Assembly: GCF_006980705.1 (NCBI RefSeq)
Contig: NZ_SBHO01000003.1
Span: 1-64,000, forward strand
Reading direction: 5' to 3'
DNA length: 64,000 nucleotides
Source of the DNA: Tepidiphilus olei
Lineage (GTDB): Bacteria > Pseudomonadota > Gammaproteobacteria > Burkholderiales > Rhodocyclaceae
Position numbers and translations under genes: made by a program. Each line of letters opens with the position of its first letter. Position 1 is the stretch's first letter. Of the stretch, positions 7,149 through 16,604 are shown piece after piece. A model generated the notes under the pieces. That model saw nothing but the letters and a program-made list of their open reading frames with translations, did no database searches and was not told the origin of the DNA.

Positions 7149-8302
7149 GCGTGCGGGTGTTGCAGGTGTATCGCACCTATTATCCGGATACCCGCGGCGG
7201 GATCGAGGAGGTGATGCGCCAGATCGCGCTGGCGGTGCGCCCGCAGGGGGTGGAGACGACGCTCTTTACGCTCTCGCCGCGGCCGCGGCCGGCGGTGCTG
7301 GAGCGGCCCGAAGGGCGAGTGGTGCGGGCGCGCTCGTGGGCGGCGCCGGCCTCGTGCGATCTGGGGGGCGTGGCGGCGCTGCGGCAGTTCGCGCGGCTGG
7401 CGGCGCAGGCCGACTTGATCCATCTGCATTTCCCTTGGCCGTTTGCCGACGTGCTGCTGGCGGCGGTGCGCCCCAGGGCGCCGGTGGTGGTGACGTACCA
7501 TTCGGATGTGGTGCGCCAGCAGTTGCTGGCGCGGTTTTATGCGCCTTTGATGTGGCGCACGTTTGCGCGGGCGCGAGCGGTGGTGGCGACGTCGCCGCCC
7601 TATGCGGCCACGAGCGCCGTGTTGCAGGACGAGCGCGTGCGGGACAAAGTGCGGGTGATTCCTTTGGGGATGGACGAGGCGAGCCTGGCGCAGGGGGATG
7701 AGGGGATCCTGGATCGCTTGGGTTTGCGGCCGGAGGAGCCTTTTGCGCTCTTCGTGGGCGGGCTGCGCTATTACAAGGGGCTGGAGACGCTGCTCGAGGC
7801 GGCGCGGGGCTTGCCGGGGCGAGTGGTGATCGCCGGGGAGGGGCCGGAGGGTGCGACCCTACGCGCGCGTGCGGAAGCGCTGGGGTTGGAGAACGTGGTG
7901 TTTGCGGGGCGGGTGAGCGATGCGGAAAAGGCGGCGCTGCTGCGGGCGTGCCGCCTGGTGGTGCTGCCCTCGCCGCTGCGCTCGGAGGCGTTCGGCATGG
8001 TGCTGGTGGAGGGGGCGATGTGCGGCAAGCCGTTGGTGAGCTGCGAGATCGGCACGGGGACGACGTTCGTGAATGTGGCCGGGGAGACGGGGCTGGTGGC
8101 GCCGCCCGGCAACGCGGCGGCGCTGCATGCGGCGCTCGCGCGGCTGCTCCGGGACGAGGGTTTGGCGCAACGCTTGGGGCAGGGGGCACGGCGGCGCTAC
8201 GAGGAGATTTTCTCGGGTGAGGCGCTGGGGGCGGCGTATGCTGCCTTGTACGCCGAGGTCGTGCGCCCGCGACAGGATGTGGGGCGTGAAGGGAGACCGT
8301 GA
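7145..8302 (+). CDS. Glycosyltransferase, GT4-like
   Basis: A 385-residue protein beginning VSVRVLQVYRTYYPDTRGG, with the GGIEEV loop typical of GT4 enzymes. The acceptor-side motif is LIHLHFPWP and VVTYHSDVVRQ; the donor side has FVGGLRYYKGLETLLEA and SPLRSEAFGMVLVEGAMCGKP. GTG 7145 overlaps the previous stop by 4 nt; GTG 7151 is an alternative start. Last glycosyltransferase of the cluster; the next gene has its own promoter, so transcription of the polysaccharide operon may end or drop here. Confidence 0.87.
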   Translation: MSVRVLQVYRTYYPDTRGGIEEVMRQIALAVRPQGVETTLFTLSPRPRPAVLERPEGRVVRARSWAAPASCDLGGVAALRQFARLAAQADLIHLHFPWPFADVLLAAVRPRAPVVVTYHSDVVRQQLLARFYAPLMWRTFARARAVVATSPPYAATSAVLQDERVRDKVRVIPLGMDEASLAQGDEGILDRLGLRPEEPFALFVGGLRYYKGLETLLEAARGLPGRVVIAGEGPEGATLRARAEALGLENVVFAGRVSDAEKAALLRACRLVVLPSPLRSEAFGMVLVEGAMCGKPLVSCEIGTGTTFVNVAGETGLVAPPGNAAALHAALARLLRDEGLAQRLGQGARRRYEEIFSGEALGAAYAALYAEVVRPRQDVGREGRP

Positions 8303-8310
8303 GGGGAGGA

Positions 8311-8339
8311 TTGACGGAGTCGATCGTTCGGGGGATAAT
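8311..8339 (+). promoter_or_regulatory. Strong sigma-70 promoter giving a probably leaderless transcript
   Basis: TTGACG (8311-8316) and GATAAT (8334-8339) are separated by exactly 17 nt. Start of transcription about 7 nt after the -10 box would fall at 8346-8347, on the A of the ATG at 8347. This is one of the best promoters in the window and it serves the small TnpB-related gene. Confidence 0.7.
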
Positions 8340-8346
8340 TTCATAT

Positions 8347-8940
8347 ATGAAGATTTTAAACGTTCCGCTTTCGCTCTCCGCGCCCCAGGCGGCCTTCCTC
8401 ACTGAGCTGCAGCGGGTGTTCGCCGAGGCGTGCAACCTGGTGGCGGCGATGGGGCGCGAGGCGGGGGTGACGGCGCGGGTGGCGCTGCATCATCTGTGCT
8501 ATGCCACGGTGCGCGAGCGCTTTCCGGCGCTGGGTTCGCAGCTGGCGTGCAACGCGATCTACGCGGCGGCGCGGGCCTTTCGCAAGGCGCAGGAGGTGCA
8601 GGCGCGGCTCGCGCCGCAGGCGAAGGGGGTGCCGATCGTGCGCTTCGCGCCGACGGCGCCCGTTTTTTTCGACCGCCATACCTTGAGTTTGCGCGGGGAG
8701 CGGGTGTCGATGTTCACGCTCGACGGGCGCTTGCACTTCGATCTGTCGATTTCGCCCGAAGGGCTGGCGGCGCTGCGCGCGGCCACGGTGAAGGAGGCAG
8801 TGCTGCAGGGGCGGGAGGGGCGGTTCGTGCTCTCGTTCTATCTGGAGGAGAAGGCGCCGGAGCTGCCGGCGGAAATGGTGGCGCAGCGCTCGGGGGTGAT
8901 GGTGGATTCTTTGGCGCCGGCCGATGTGGTGGCCGGGTGA
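8347..8940 (+). CDS. Stand-alone N-terminal part of a TnpB-like protein, RuvC nuclease domain absent
   Basis: A 197-residue protein. Residues about 8-35 (SAPQAAFLTELQRVFAEACN) and 47-80 (ALHHLCYATVRERFP, then QLACNAIYAAARAFRK) match the N-terminal helical region of IS605-family TnpB. Residues 105-168 (APVFFDRHTLSLRGERVSMF, TLDGRLHFDL, EGRFVLSFYLEE) match the TnpB beta region that precedes the nuclease domain. In TnpB a RuvC-I motif with a catalytic Asp follows; here the chain ends at GVMVDSLAPADVVAG, with one Asp (187) where RuvC-I would begin. The next gene starts 25 nt later, so no displaced nuclease half exists. No IS ends or TnpA were seen. It may be a domesticated RNA- or DNA-binding protein. 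A GTG at 8299 is an alternative start, but it lies upstream of the promoter. Confidence 0.75.
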   Translation: MKILNVPLSLSAPQAAFLTELQRVFAEACNLVAAMGREAGVTARVALHHLCYATVRERFPALGSQLACNAIYAAARAFRKAQEVQARLAPQAKGVPIVRFAPTAPVFFDRHTLSLRGERVSMFTLDGRLHFDLSISPEGLAALRAATVKEAVLQGREGRFVLSFYLEEKAPELPAEMVAQRSGVMVDSLAPADVVAG

Positions 8941-8965
8941 GTGGTTTTCGTGCGTGGGATCGGTG

Positions 8966-10705
8966 ATGGCAAATAGAAAAGGAAAGCCGCAGTTCGAGGA
9001 ATTGCGGGCGTTGTTGGGCTCGATGAAGCAGTATTTCTGGGGGATCGGGGCGTTTTCCTTCGTGATCAACCTGCTGCAGCTCACGGCGCCGCTGTACATG
9101 CTGCAGGTCTACGATCGGGTGCTCAATAGCCGCAACGAGATGACCTTGCTGATGCTCACCCTGCTGGTGGTGGCGCTTTTCCTGGTGATGGCGGCGATCG
9201 AGTTCGTGCGCTCGCGCGTGCTGGTGCGCGTGGGGGCGGCGATGGAGGCGAAGCTGAACGACCGGGTGTTCGATTCGGCCTTCGAGGCGACGCTGCGCCG
9301 CGGGGGGAACGCGCGCCAGGCGCTCACGGATCTGACGCAGCTGCGCCAGTTCATGACGGGGAACGGCCCGTTCGTGTTCTTCGACGCGCCGTGGTTTCCG
9401 ATCTATCTGGCGGTGTGTTTCATCTTGCATCCGGTGATCGGGTGGTTCTCGGTGGGGGCGGCGCTCATCCTGGTGGTGCTGACGGTGGTCACGGAAGTGG
9501 CGACGCAGAAGCCCCTGGCGGAGGCGAACAAGTACGCCAACGAGGCGACGAACTTCGCCCATAACAACCTCGCCAACGCCGAGGTGGTGGAGGCGTTGGG
9601 GATGCTGCCGGCGTTGCGCGATCGTTGGAAGAAGAAGCACGTGCAGCATCTGGTGCTGCAGGCGGTGGCGAGCGACCGGGCGGGTTTGATCTCTTCGGTG
9701 ACGAAGTTCATCCGCATCACTTCACAATCCTTGATCCTGGGGTTGGGGGCGTGGCTGGCGATCCGTAACCAGCTCTCGCCCGGGGGGATGATCGTGGGTT
9801 CGATCCTGATGGGGCGGGCGCTCGCGCCGATCGATCAGCTGATCGCGAACTGGAAAGGGTTCGTGCAGGCGCGTCTGGCCTATGAGCGGCTGGGGCAGCT
9901 GCTGGCGGCTTTCCCGGCGCGGCCGCCGCGCATGTCGCTGCCCGCGCCCAAAGGCGAAGTGGTGGTGGAGGGGGTGGTGCTCACGCCGCCGGGCGGAACG
10001 GTGCCGGTGTTGCGGGGGGTGAGTTTCGCCATTCCCGCGGGCAGCATCGTGGGGGTGATCGGGCCCAGCGGCTCGGGGAAATCTTCGCTCGCGCGGGCGC
10101 TCGTGGGGGTGTGGACGCCGCAGGTGGGGAAAGTACGGCTCGACGGGGCGGACGTCTCCTCCTGGGACAAGGCGGAGCTGGGGCCGTATTTGGGGTATCT
10201 GCCGCAGGACATCGAGCTCTTCGATGGGACGATCGCAGAGAACATCGCGCGCTTCGGCGCGATCGAGGCGCCGCTGGTGGTAGCGGCGGCGCAGGCGGCC
10301 GGGGTGCACGAGATGATCCTGCGTTTTCCGCAGGGCTACGACACGCCCATTGGCCCTGGGGGGGCGGTGCTCTCGGGCGGGCAGCGCCAGCGGGTGGCGC
10401 TGGCGCGGGCTTTGTATGGCGACGTGCGCTTGATCGTGCTCGACGAGCCGAACTCGAACCTGGACGACGTGGGCGAGGCGGCGCTGGTGCAGGCGCTGCT
10501 GCGGCTCAAGGCGCAGGGCAAGACGGTGGTGGTGATCACGCACCGCACCAGCGTGCTCGCGGCGGTGGATCGGCTGCTGGTGATGCGCGATGGGGCGGTG
10601 CAGGCGTATGGGCCGCGCGACGAGGTGCTGGCGGCGCTGCAGCGCGCGGCGCAGCAGGCGCAGGCGGCGCAAGCCCAAGGCGGACAGGCGGTGGCCCCGG
10701 CGTAA
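8966..10705 (+). CDS. Type I secretion ABC transporter, PrtD/HlyB-type without peptidase domain
   Basis: A 579-residue fused permease-ATPase. The membrane half spans residues about 25-300 with PLYMLQVYDRVL, a hallmark of the PrtD family. The ATPase half has Walker A GPSGSGKS (366-373), signature LSGGQRQR and Walker B LIVLDEP. There is no N-terminal C39-like domain, so the substrate should carry a C-terminal secretion signal. ATG 8966 is chosen over an in-frame upstream codon because the chain then begins at the family-typical length. It energises secretion through the membrane fusion and TolC proteins encoded next. Confidence 0.92.
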   Translation: MANRKGKPQFEELRALLGSMKQYFWGIGAFSFVINLLQLTAPLYMLQVYDRVLNSRNEMTLLMLTLLVVALFLVMAAIEFVRSRVLVRVGAAMEAKLNDRVFDSAFEATLRRGGNARQALTDLTQLRQFMTGNGPFVFFDAPWFPIYLAVCFILHPVIGWFSVGAALILVVLTVVTEVATQKPLAEANKYANEATNFAHNNLANAEVVEALGMLPALRDRWKKKHVQHLVLQAVASDRAGLISSVTKFIRITSQSLILGLGAWLAIRNQLSPGGMIVGSILMGRALAPIDQLIANWKGFVQARLAYERLGQLLAAFPARPPRMSLPAPKGEVVVEGVVLTPPGGTVPVLRGVSFAIPAGSIVGVIGPSGSGKSSLARALVGVWTPQVGKVRLDGADVSSWDKAELGPYLGYLPQDIELFDGTIAENIARFGAIEAPLVVAAAQAAGVHEMILRFPQGYDTPIGPGGAVLSGGQRQRVALARALYGDVRLIVLDEPNSNLDDVGEAALVQALLRLKAQGKTVVVITHRTSVLAAVDRLLVMRDGAVQAYGPRDEVLAALQRAAQQAQAAQAQGGQAVAPA

Positions 10706-10754
10706 AGTACGGGAATTTCTTCACGAATGGATGCAGGATCAGGGATGAGTGGTG

Positions 10755-12095
10755 ATGAGTGACGAGAAGTTGTTGACGGGGCCGGCGGGCAGGGATCTGA
10801 CGATCGACGGGGCGATCTCGCCGGTGGCAGTGGCCGAGGAGCATTTGCCGCACGAGGCGAAGCGCTTTTTGCGCGTGGGCGTGTGGATTCTGGTGCTCTT
10901 GGTGGGGGGGTTCTTCGCCTGGGCGGCTTTTGCGCCGCTCGATGCCGGGGTGCCGGCGCAGGGGGTGACCATCGTCGAATCCAAGCGCAAGACGGTGGCG
11001 CATCTCACCGGCGGGATCGTGAAGGAGATCCTGGTGCGCGACATGCAGCTTGTGCGGGCGGGAGAGCCTTTGGTGGTGCTCGATGAGACGACCGCCTCGG
11101 CCCAGTACGAGAGCGTGAACAAGGAGTATCTGTCGCTGCTGGCGATGAAGGCGCGGCTGGAGGCGGAGCGGGCCGACGCGCGCGAGATCCATTTTCCCCT
11201 GGAGCTGATCGAGGCGGCGAAGACGGAGCCGGAGGCGGCGCGGCAGATGGCCTTGCAACGCGATCTGTTCGCGGCGCGGCGCTCGGCCCTGGCGAGCGAT
11301 TTGCGGGTGTTCGAGGAGCAGGTGCGCACCTATAGCCAGGATGCGGCCTCCAAGCGTGTCCAGCTCGCCTTGCTGCAGGAGCAGCTCGAGGGGATTCGGT
11401 CGCTCGCGGCCGAAGGCTATGCGCCGCAGGCGCAGCGCCTGGAGCTGGAGCGGCAGGCGCTGGATCTGCAGGCGCGGCTCGATCTTTCCTTGCGCCAGGC
11501 CGACGAGGCGCGTCTGCGGGCGGCGCAGCGGCGCGAGGAGTACCGCAAGGAGGTGGAATCCCAGCTGGCGGAGGTGGCCAAGCAGGTGGCGGTGCTCGAC
11601 GAGAGGCGCCGGGCGCTGCGCGAGGATCTGTCGCGCACGGTAATACGGGCGCCGGTGGATGGCTACGTGAATGCGCTGGCGGTGCATACGGTGGGGGGCG
11701 TGGTACGCCCGGGTGAGCCGTTGATGGAGTTGATCCCGACCGACGAGCGGCTGGAGTTCGAAGTGCGCGTGCCGGCGCATCTGATCGAGCACGTGTATCC
11801 GGGTTTGAAGGCCGACGTGATGCTGCAGAATTTCAGCAAGGAGCTGCCGCACCCCTTGGAAGGGGAGGTGGTGTCGGTGTCGGCGGACCTCGTCATCGAC
11901 AAGGATCCGAACGTGCCGCCGCATTATGTGGCGCGGGTGCGGCTCACGGAGCAGGGGCTCGGGGATCTGGGCCATCGGGTATTACAGCCGGGCATGCCGG
12001 TGAGCGTGGTGATCAAGACGGGGGAGCGGACTTTCCTGCATTATTTGGTCGATCCGCTGCTGCGCCGGGTGCATCAGTCTTTGACGGAGCAGTGA
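10755..12095 (+). CDS. Type I secretion membrane fusion protein (HlyD/PrtE family)
   Basis: A 446-residue protein. One membrane segment lies near residues 40-60 (GVWILVLLVGGFFAWAAFAP). The motif AQGVTIVESKRKTVAHLTGG is the usual lipoyl-domain start of HlyD-type adaptors. A long helical hairpin follows (residues about 90-290) and then the second lipoyl half, APVDGYVNALAVHTVGGVV. The C-terminus has the beta-barrel region PGMPVSVVIKTGERT. ATG 10755 is preferred to two GTG codons just upstream. It links the ABC transporter to the outer-membrane channel and is separated from the following tolC-like gene by 3 nt. Confidence 0.92.
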   Translation: MSDEKLLTGPAGRDLTIDGAISPVAVAEEHLPHEAKRFLRVGVWILVLLVGGFFAWAAFAPLDAGVPAQGVTIVESKRKTVAHLTGGIVKEILVRDMQLVRAGEPLVVLDETTASAQYESVNKEYLSLLAMKARLEAERADAREIHFPLELIEAAKTEPEAARQMALQRDLFAARRSALASDLRVFEEQVRTYSQDAASKRVQLALLQEQLEGIRSLAAEGYAPQAQRLELERQALDLQARLDLSLRQADEARLRAAQRREEYRKEVESQLAEVAKQVAVLDERRRALREDLSRTVIRAPVDGYVNALAVHTVGGVVRPGEPLMELIPTDERLEFEVRVPAHLIEHVYPGLKADVMLQNFSKELPHPLEGEVVSVSADLVIDKDPNVPPHYVARVRLTEQGLGDLGHRVLQPGMPVSVVIKTGERTFLHYLVDPLLRRVHQSLTEQ

Positions 12096-12098
12096 GCG

Positions 12099-13454
12099 AT
12101 GCGTGTGCATTGGTTGGTGGCGGGTTTGCTGGGTGGGGCGTGCGTGATGCCGGCGTGGGCGCTGGATTTCGCCGAGGCTTTCCGCATGGCGAAAGACTAC
12201 GACGCGCGGGTGAGGATCGCCGCTTCGCGCGCGGCCCAGGACGACGCGGGCGTGGATGTGGCCAAGTCGCGGCTGCTGCCGCAGGTGTCGGCGGCGGCGG
12301 CGCGCGGTAAGCAGTATACGCGCACGAAGTATTTGTCCGGGCCGTATCCATCGCGCTACGAGGAGCCGGATACGAAGAACTGGGCGCTGCAGGTGCGCCA
12401 GCCTTTGTATCGGCCAGCGGAGTGGCGCAGCTGGGAGCGGGCGCAGAGCCTGGCGGAGGCGAGCGCCCGGGCGTTGGACGCCGAGACCGCGACCCTGCTC
12501 TCGCGCGTGGCCAGGGCGTATCTGGCACTGCTGGAGGCGAAGACCCAGCTGAAAGTGGCCGAGCAGGACGTGGCGCGCTACACCGAGGTGCTACGCCAGG
12601 CGCAGCGGGCCTTCGAGACGGGGCAGGGAACGCGCATCGAGATCGAGGAGGCGCAGGCACGCCTGGATGCGGCGCAGGCGAGCGTGGTCGATTGGCAGGG
12701 GCAGATCGAAACGGGGCGCCAAGACTTGGCGGCTTTGATCGGGCAGGAAGTGAACCCGGAGGAGTTATCGCCCTTTGCCGAAGTGCGCGGCGTGGCGCGT
12801 GATGTGCTGCAGGAGCCGGTGGGGGCGTGGGTCGAACGGACCTTGCTGCAAAATGCGGAGCTGGCTTCGCTCAAGTCGCAACTTGATGCCGCGCTGAAGC
12901 GGGTGGGAGTGGAGAAGGCCGGGCATCTGCCGACGGTGGACGCGGTGGCGAGCCGGCGCTTTGCGCGTAGCGATTCGGAGACGACGATCGGCGAGGAGTA
13001 TCTGTCGACCAACGTGGCGGTGCAGGTGTCGATTCCACTGTATTCGGGCGGCGGGGTGAACGCTTCGGTGCGGGCGGCGCTGGCGGCGCGTGACGAGGCG
13101 CAGGCGCGCTTCGATGGGCGCCGGCGAGAGTTGGTCACTGCCACGACGAATGCGTATTCTCGGGTGCGCTTCGGCCTGGAGCGAGTGACGGCGCTCGAAC
13201 AGGCGACGCGCTCGGCGGAACAGGCGCTCGTGGCCACGCGCAAGGGAGTGCAGGCGGGCACGCGCAACAACGTGGATGTGCTGAATGCGGAGCAGGACGT
13301 GGCGCGGGCGCAGATGCAGTGGGTGAGCGCGGCGTTCGAGCTCTTGGGGGCGATCGTTGAGCTGTGGGCGGCCACCGGCGAGGTGGATCAGGCGCTGCAG
13401 CGGCTGGAAGCGGTGCAGCGGCAGGGGGCACGTAAGAACGAGTCGCCTAGCTGA
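12099..13454 (+). CDS. TolC-family outer-membrane channel protein
   Basis: A 451-residue protein with a cleavable signal peptide (residues 1-22, ending MPAWA before LDFAEAF). Two similar halves of an outer-membrane efflux protein follow, with the characteristic GTRIEIEEAQARLDAAQA and GTRNNVDVLNAEQDVARAQ repeats. It completes the type I secretion operon. Its end overlaps the convergent exonuclease gene by 8 nt, so both genes end inside each other. Confidence 0.92.
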   Translation: MRVHWLVAGLLGGACVMPAWALDFAEAFRMAKDYDARVRIAASRAAQDDAGVDVAKSRLLPQVSAAAARGKQYTRTKYLSGPYPSRYEEPDTKNWALQVRQPLYRPAEWRSWERAQSLAEASARALDAETATLLSRVARAYLALLEAKTQLKVAEQDVARYTEVLRQAQRAFETGQGTRIEIEEAQARLDAAQASVVDWQGQIETGRQDLAALIGQEVNPEELSPFAEVRGVARDVLQEPVGAWVERTLLQNAELASLKSQLDAALKRVGVEKAGHLPTVDAVASRRFARSDSETTIGEEYLSTNVAVQVSIPLYSGGGVNASVRAALAARDEAQARFDGRRRELVTATTNAYSRVRFGLERVTALEQATRSAEQALVATRKGVQAGTRNNVDVLNAEQDVARAQMQWVSAAFELLGAIVELWAATGEVDQALQRLEAVQRQGARKNESPS

Positions 13455-14871
13455 GCGGCTGCGGGGCCGTGGTGGCGAAGGCGTGCGCCAGGATGCGGTA
13501 GAGGTCGGGGTCGAACCGGCGGGGGCGTTCGAGCGCGGCGGTGAGTTCTGCAGGCGTGGGTTCGTGGTCGAAGCGCGCGAGCAGGCACCAGCGGTCGGCG
13601 ATGAGGGTCATGCGGCGTTCGCGCTCGGGGTCGTGTTCGGTAAGCCGTACCGGGCCGGCGTAGGGCCAGGGGGCCGGCGGGAGGGTGGCGAGCGCGGCGC
13701 GCAGGCGCGCGTCGTGCACTTCGGGCGGTTCCTTGCCGGCGCAGGCGCCGAGGCATTGCTTCATTTGATGGGCGAGGCAGGGGCCGCGGCGCAGGGGTTC
13801 CAGCCCCAGGCGCTGGGGGCAGAGGGCGTGGGCGCGGGCGATCTGGCGCAGGGCTTTTTCGGCCTGCTTGCGCTCGGGGAAAAGGCCGTGGGTATGGCCG
13901 AGCCAGTCGGCCGGATCGGTGCCGGCCAGGCTGCGATAGCCGACCACGGGGCCGCGCGGCTTGGGTTGGGGAAGCGGCTCGATCGCCCAGGCGCCGCGTT
14001 CGCGCAGTTGCCGGTTGTAGAGGGGTTTCAGCCGTTTGACGAGCTCGGCTTCGAGCAGTAGCGCTTCGAGCTCGCCGGCGGTCTCGAGCCAGTCGAGACG
14101 GCGGATCTGGCGGGCGATCTCGGCTTCCGTGCCGTGGTGGTGCGCCTGGGAGAAGTGGTCGAGCACGCGGCTGCGCAGGCGTTTGCTCTTGCCGAGGTAG
14201 AGCGGCAGGTCGTTTTCCCCGTACATGAGGTAGACGCCGGGCACGTCCGGCAGGGATTCGAGCACGCCGTCGGCGAGCCCCGGCGGGCGGCTGGGCCATT
14301 GCATGGCCTTGCGTTTGGCAAGCAGCAGGGTTTCTGGAGGAAACTCGCGCTGCACGAGGTCGAGGAATTGGGCGAGTACTTCGGCGTCGCCCATGGCGCG
14401 ATGGCGGGCGTTGCAGCTGAGGCCGTGGCGCTCGATCAGGCTGTCGAGACCGTGTTTGTGGTATTGGGGGTAGAGGGCGCGCGAGAGTTTGACGGTGCAA
14501 AGCACGGGGGATTCGAAGGCGAGCCCACAGCGGCGGAAGGCTTGGCGCAGGAAGCCGTAGTCGAAGCGGGCGTTGTGGGCGACGAGTACGGCGTCGGCGA
14601 GCCGCGGCAGGAGCTCGGGGGCGAGCACCTCGAAGGGAGGCGCGTCGGCGACCATGGCGTTGGTGATGCCCACGAGCCGCTCGATGAGGGGCGGGATGGG
14701 GATGTCGGGGCGCACGAGGCTTTGCCAGCGCTCGACGAGACGGCCGCCCTCGAAGCGCAGCAGCGCGATTTCGGTGATGCGGTCGCGCTCGGGGTGCGCG
14801 CCGGTGGTTTCCAGGTCGAGGAGGACGTAGCGCTCGGCAAGCGGGGCGGCGGTCGCGACGTCTTCGGGCAT
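13447..14871 (-). CDS. DnaQ-like 3'-5' exonuclease fused to a GIY-YIG (UvrC/Cho-like) nuclease domain
   Basis: A 474-residue protein. Residues 14-180 are a DEDDh exonuclease: LLDLETTG (Exo I, with Asp and Glu), AHNARFDYGFL (Exo II) and HRAMGDAEVL (Exo III, His and Asp). Residues about 205-290 are a GIY-YIG domain (PGVYLMYGENDLPLYLGKSKRL). The last third resembles Cho or the UvrC N-terminal region without known motifs. The fusion occurs widely in beta- and gammaproteobacteria and is presumed to act in repair. It is the last gene of the dksA-cysS-DUF3460 run, 4 nt after DUF3460. Confidence 0.88.
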   Translation of the reverse strand: MPEDVATAAPLAERYVLLDLETTGAHPERDRITEIALLRFEGGRLVERWQSLVRPDIPIPPLIERLVGITNAMVADAPPFEVLAPELLPRLADAVLVAHNARFDYGFLRQAFRRCGLAFESPVLCTVKLSRALYPQYHKHGLDSLIERHGLSCNARHRAMGDAEVLAQFLDLVQREFPPETLLLAKRKAMQWPSRPPGLADGVLESLPDVPGVYLMYGENDLPLYLGKSKRLRSRVLDHFSQAHHHGTEAEIARQIRRLDWLETAGELEALLLEAELVKRLKPLYNRQLRERGAWAIEPLPQPKPRGPVVGYRSLAGTDPADWLGHTHGLFPERKQAEKALRQIARAHALCPQRLGLEPLRRGPCLAHQMKQCLGACAGKEPPEVHDARLRAALATLPPAPWPYAGPVRLTEHDPERERRMTLIADRWCLLARFDHEPTPAELTAALERPRRFDPDLYRILAHAFATTAPQPLS

Positions 14872-14875
14872 GAAT

Positions 14876-15070
14876 TCAGGCGTGATGGGCGGAGTCGGCG
14901 TCGTAGTAGTAAGGATACGTTGGAACCTCGGCGCGGCGGAATTGTTCCGTGAGCTCGGGATCCTGCGGTTTGTCCCACCACAGTGCCCGGCCTTTGCGGC
15001 GCTCTTCGATCTGCTCGGGGTGCTTGGCGAGCCAGTCGCGGATGAACTTGGTGTGTTCGGATTCGTACAT
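14876..15070 (-). CDS. DUF3460 family protein
   Basis: A 64-residue soluble protein beginning MYESEHTKFIRDWLAKHPE, with the conserved GRALWWDKPQD. This is the DUF3460 family, short proteins typical of betaproteobacteria and of unknown function. ATG 15070 is chosen over a longer frame because the family begins MYES. It sits 31 nt after cysS and 4 nt before the exonuclease gene, so it is probably co-transcribed with both. Confidence 0.85.
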   Translation of the reverse strand: MYESEHTKFIRDWLAKHPEQIEERRKGRALWWDKPQDPELTEQFRRAEVPTYPYYYDADSAHHA

Positions 15071-15101
15071 GGGGGTGCTCCTCATAGATAGATAGAACGC
15101 G

Positions 15102-16562
<1,461 letters not shown>

Positions 16563-16604
16563 CGGTCTCTCCGGCGGGGGTCGGGAACGAAAGGAGGCGG
16601 TGGC

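Noticed and set aside
8941-8965. A guide (omega) RNA after the TnpB-like gene
   Set aside because: Only 25 nt separate it from the secretion ABC gene and no hairpin structure is visible there.
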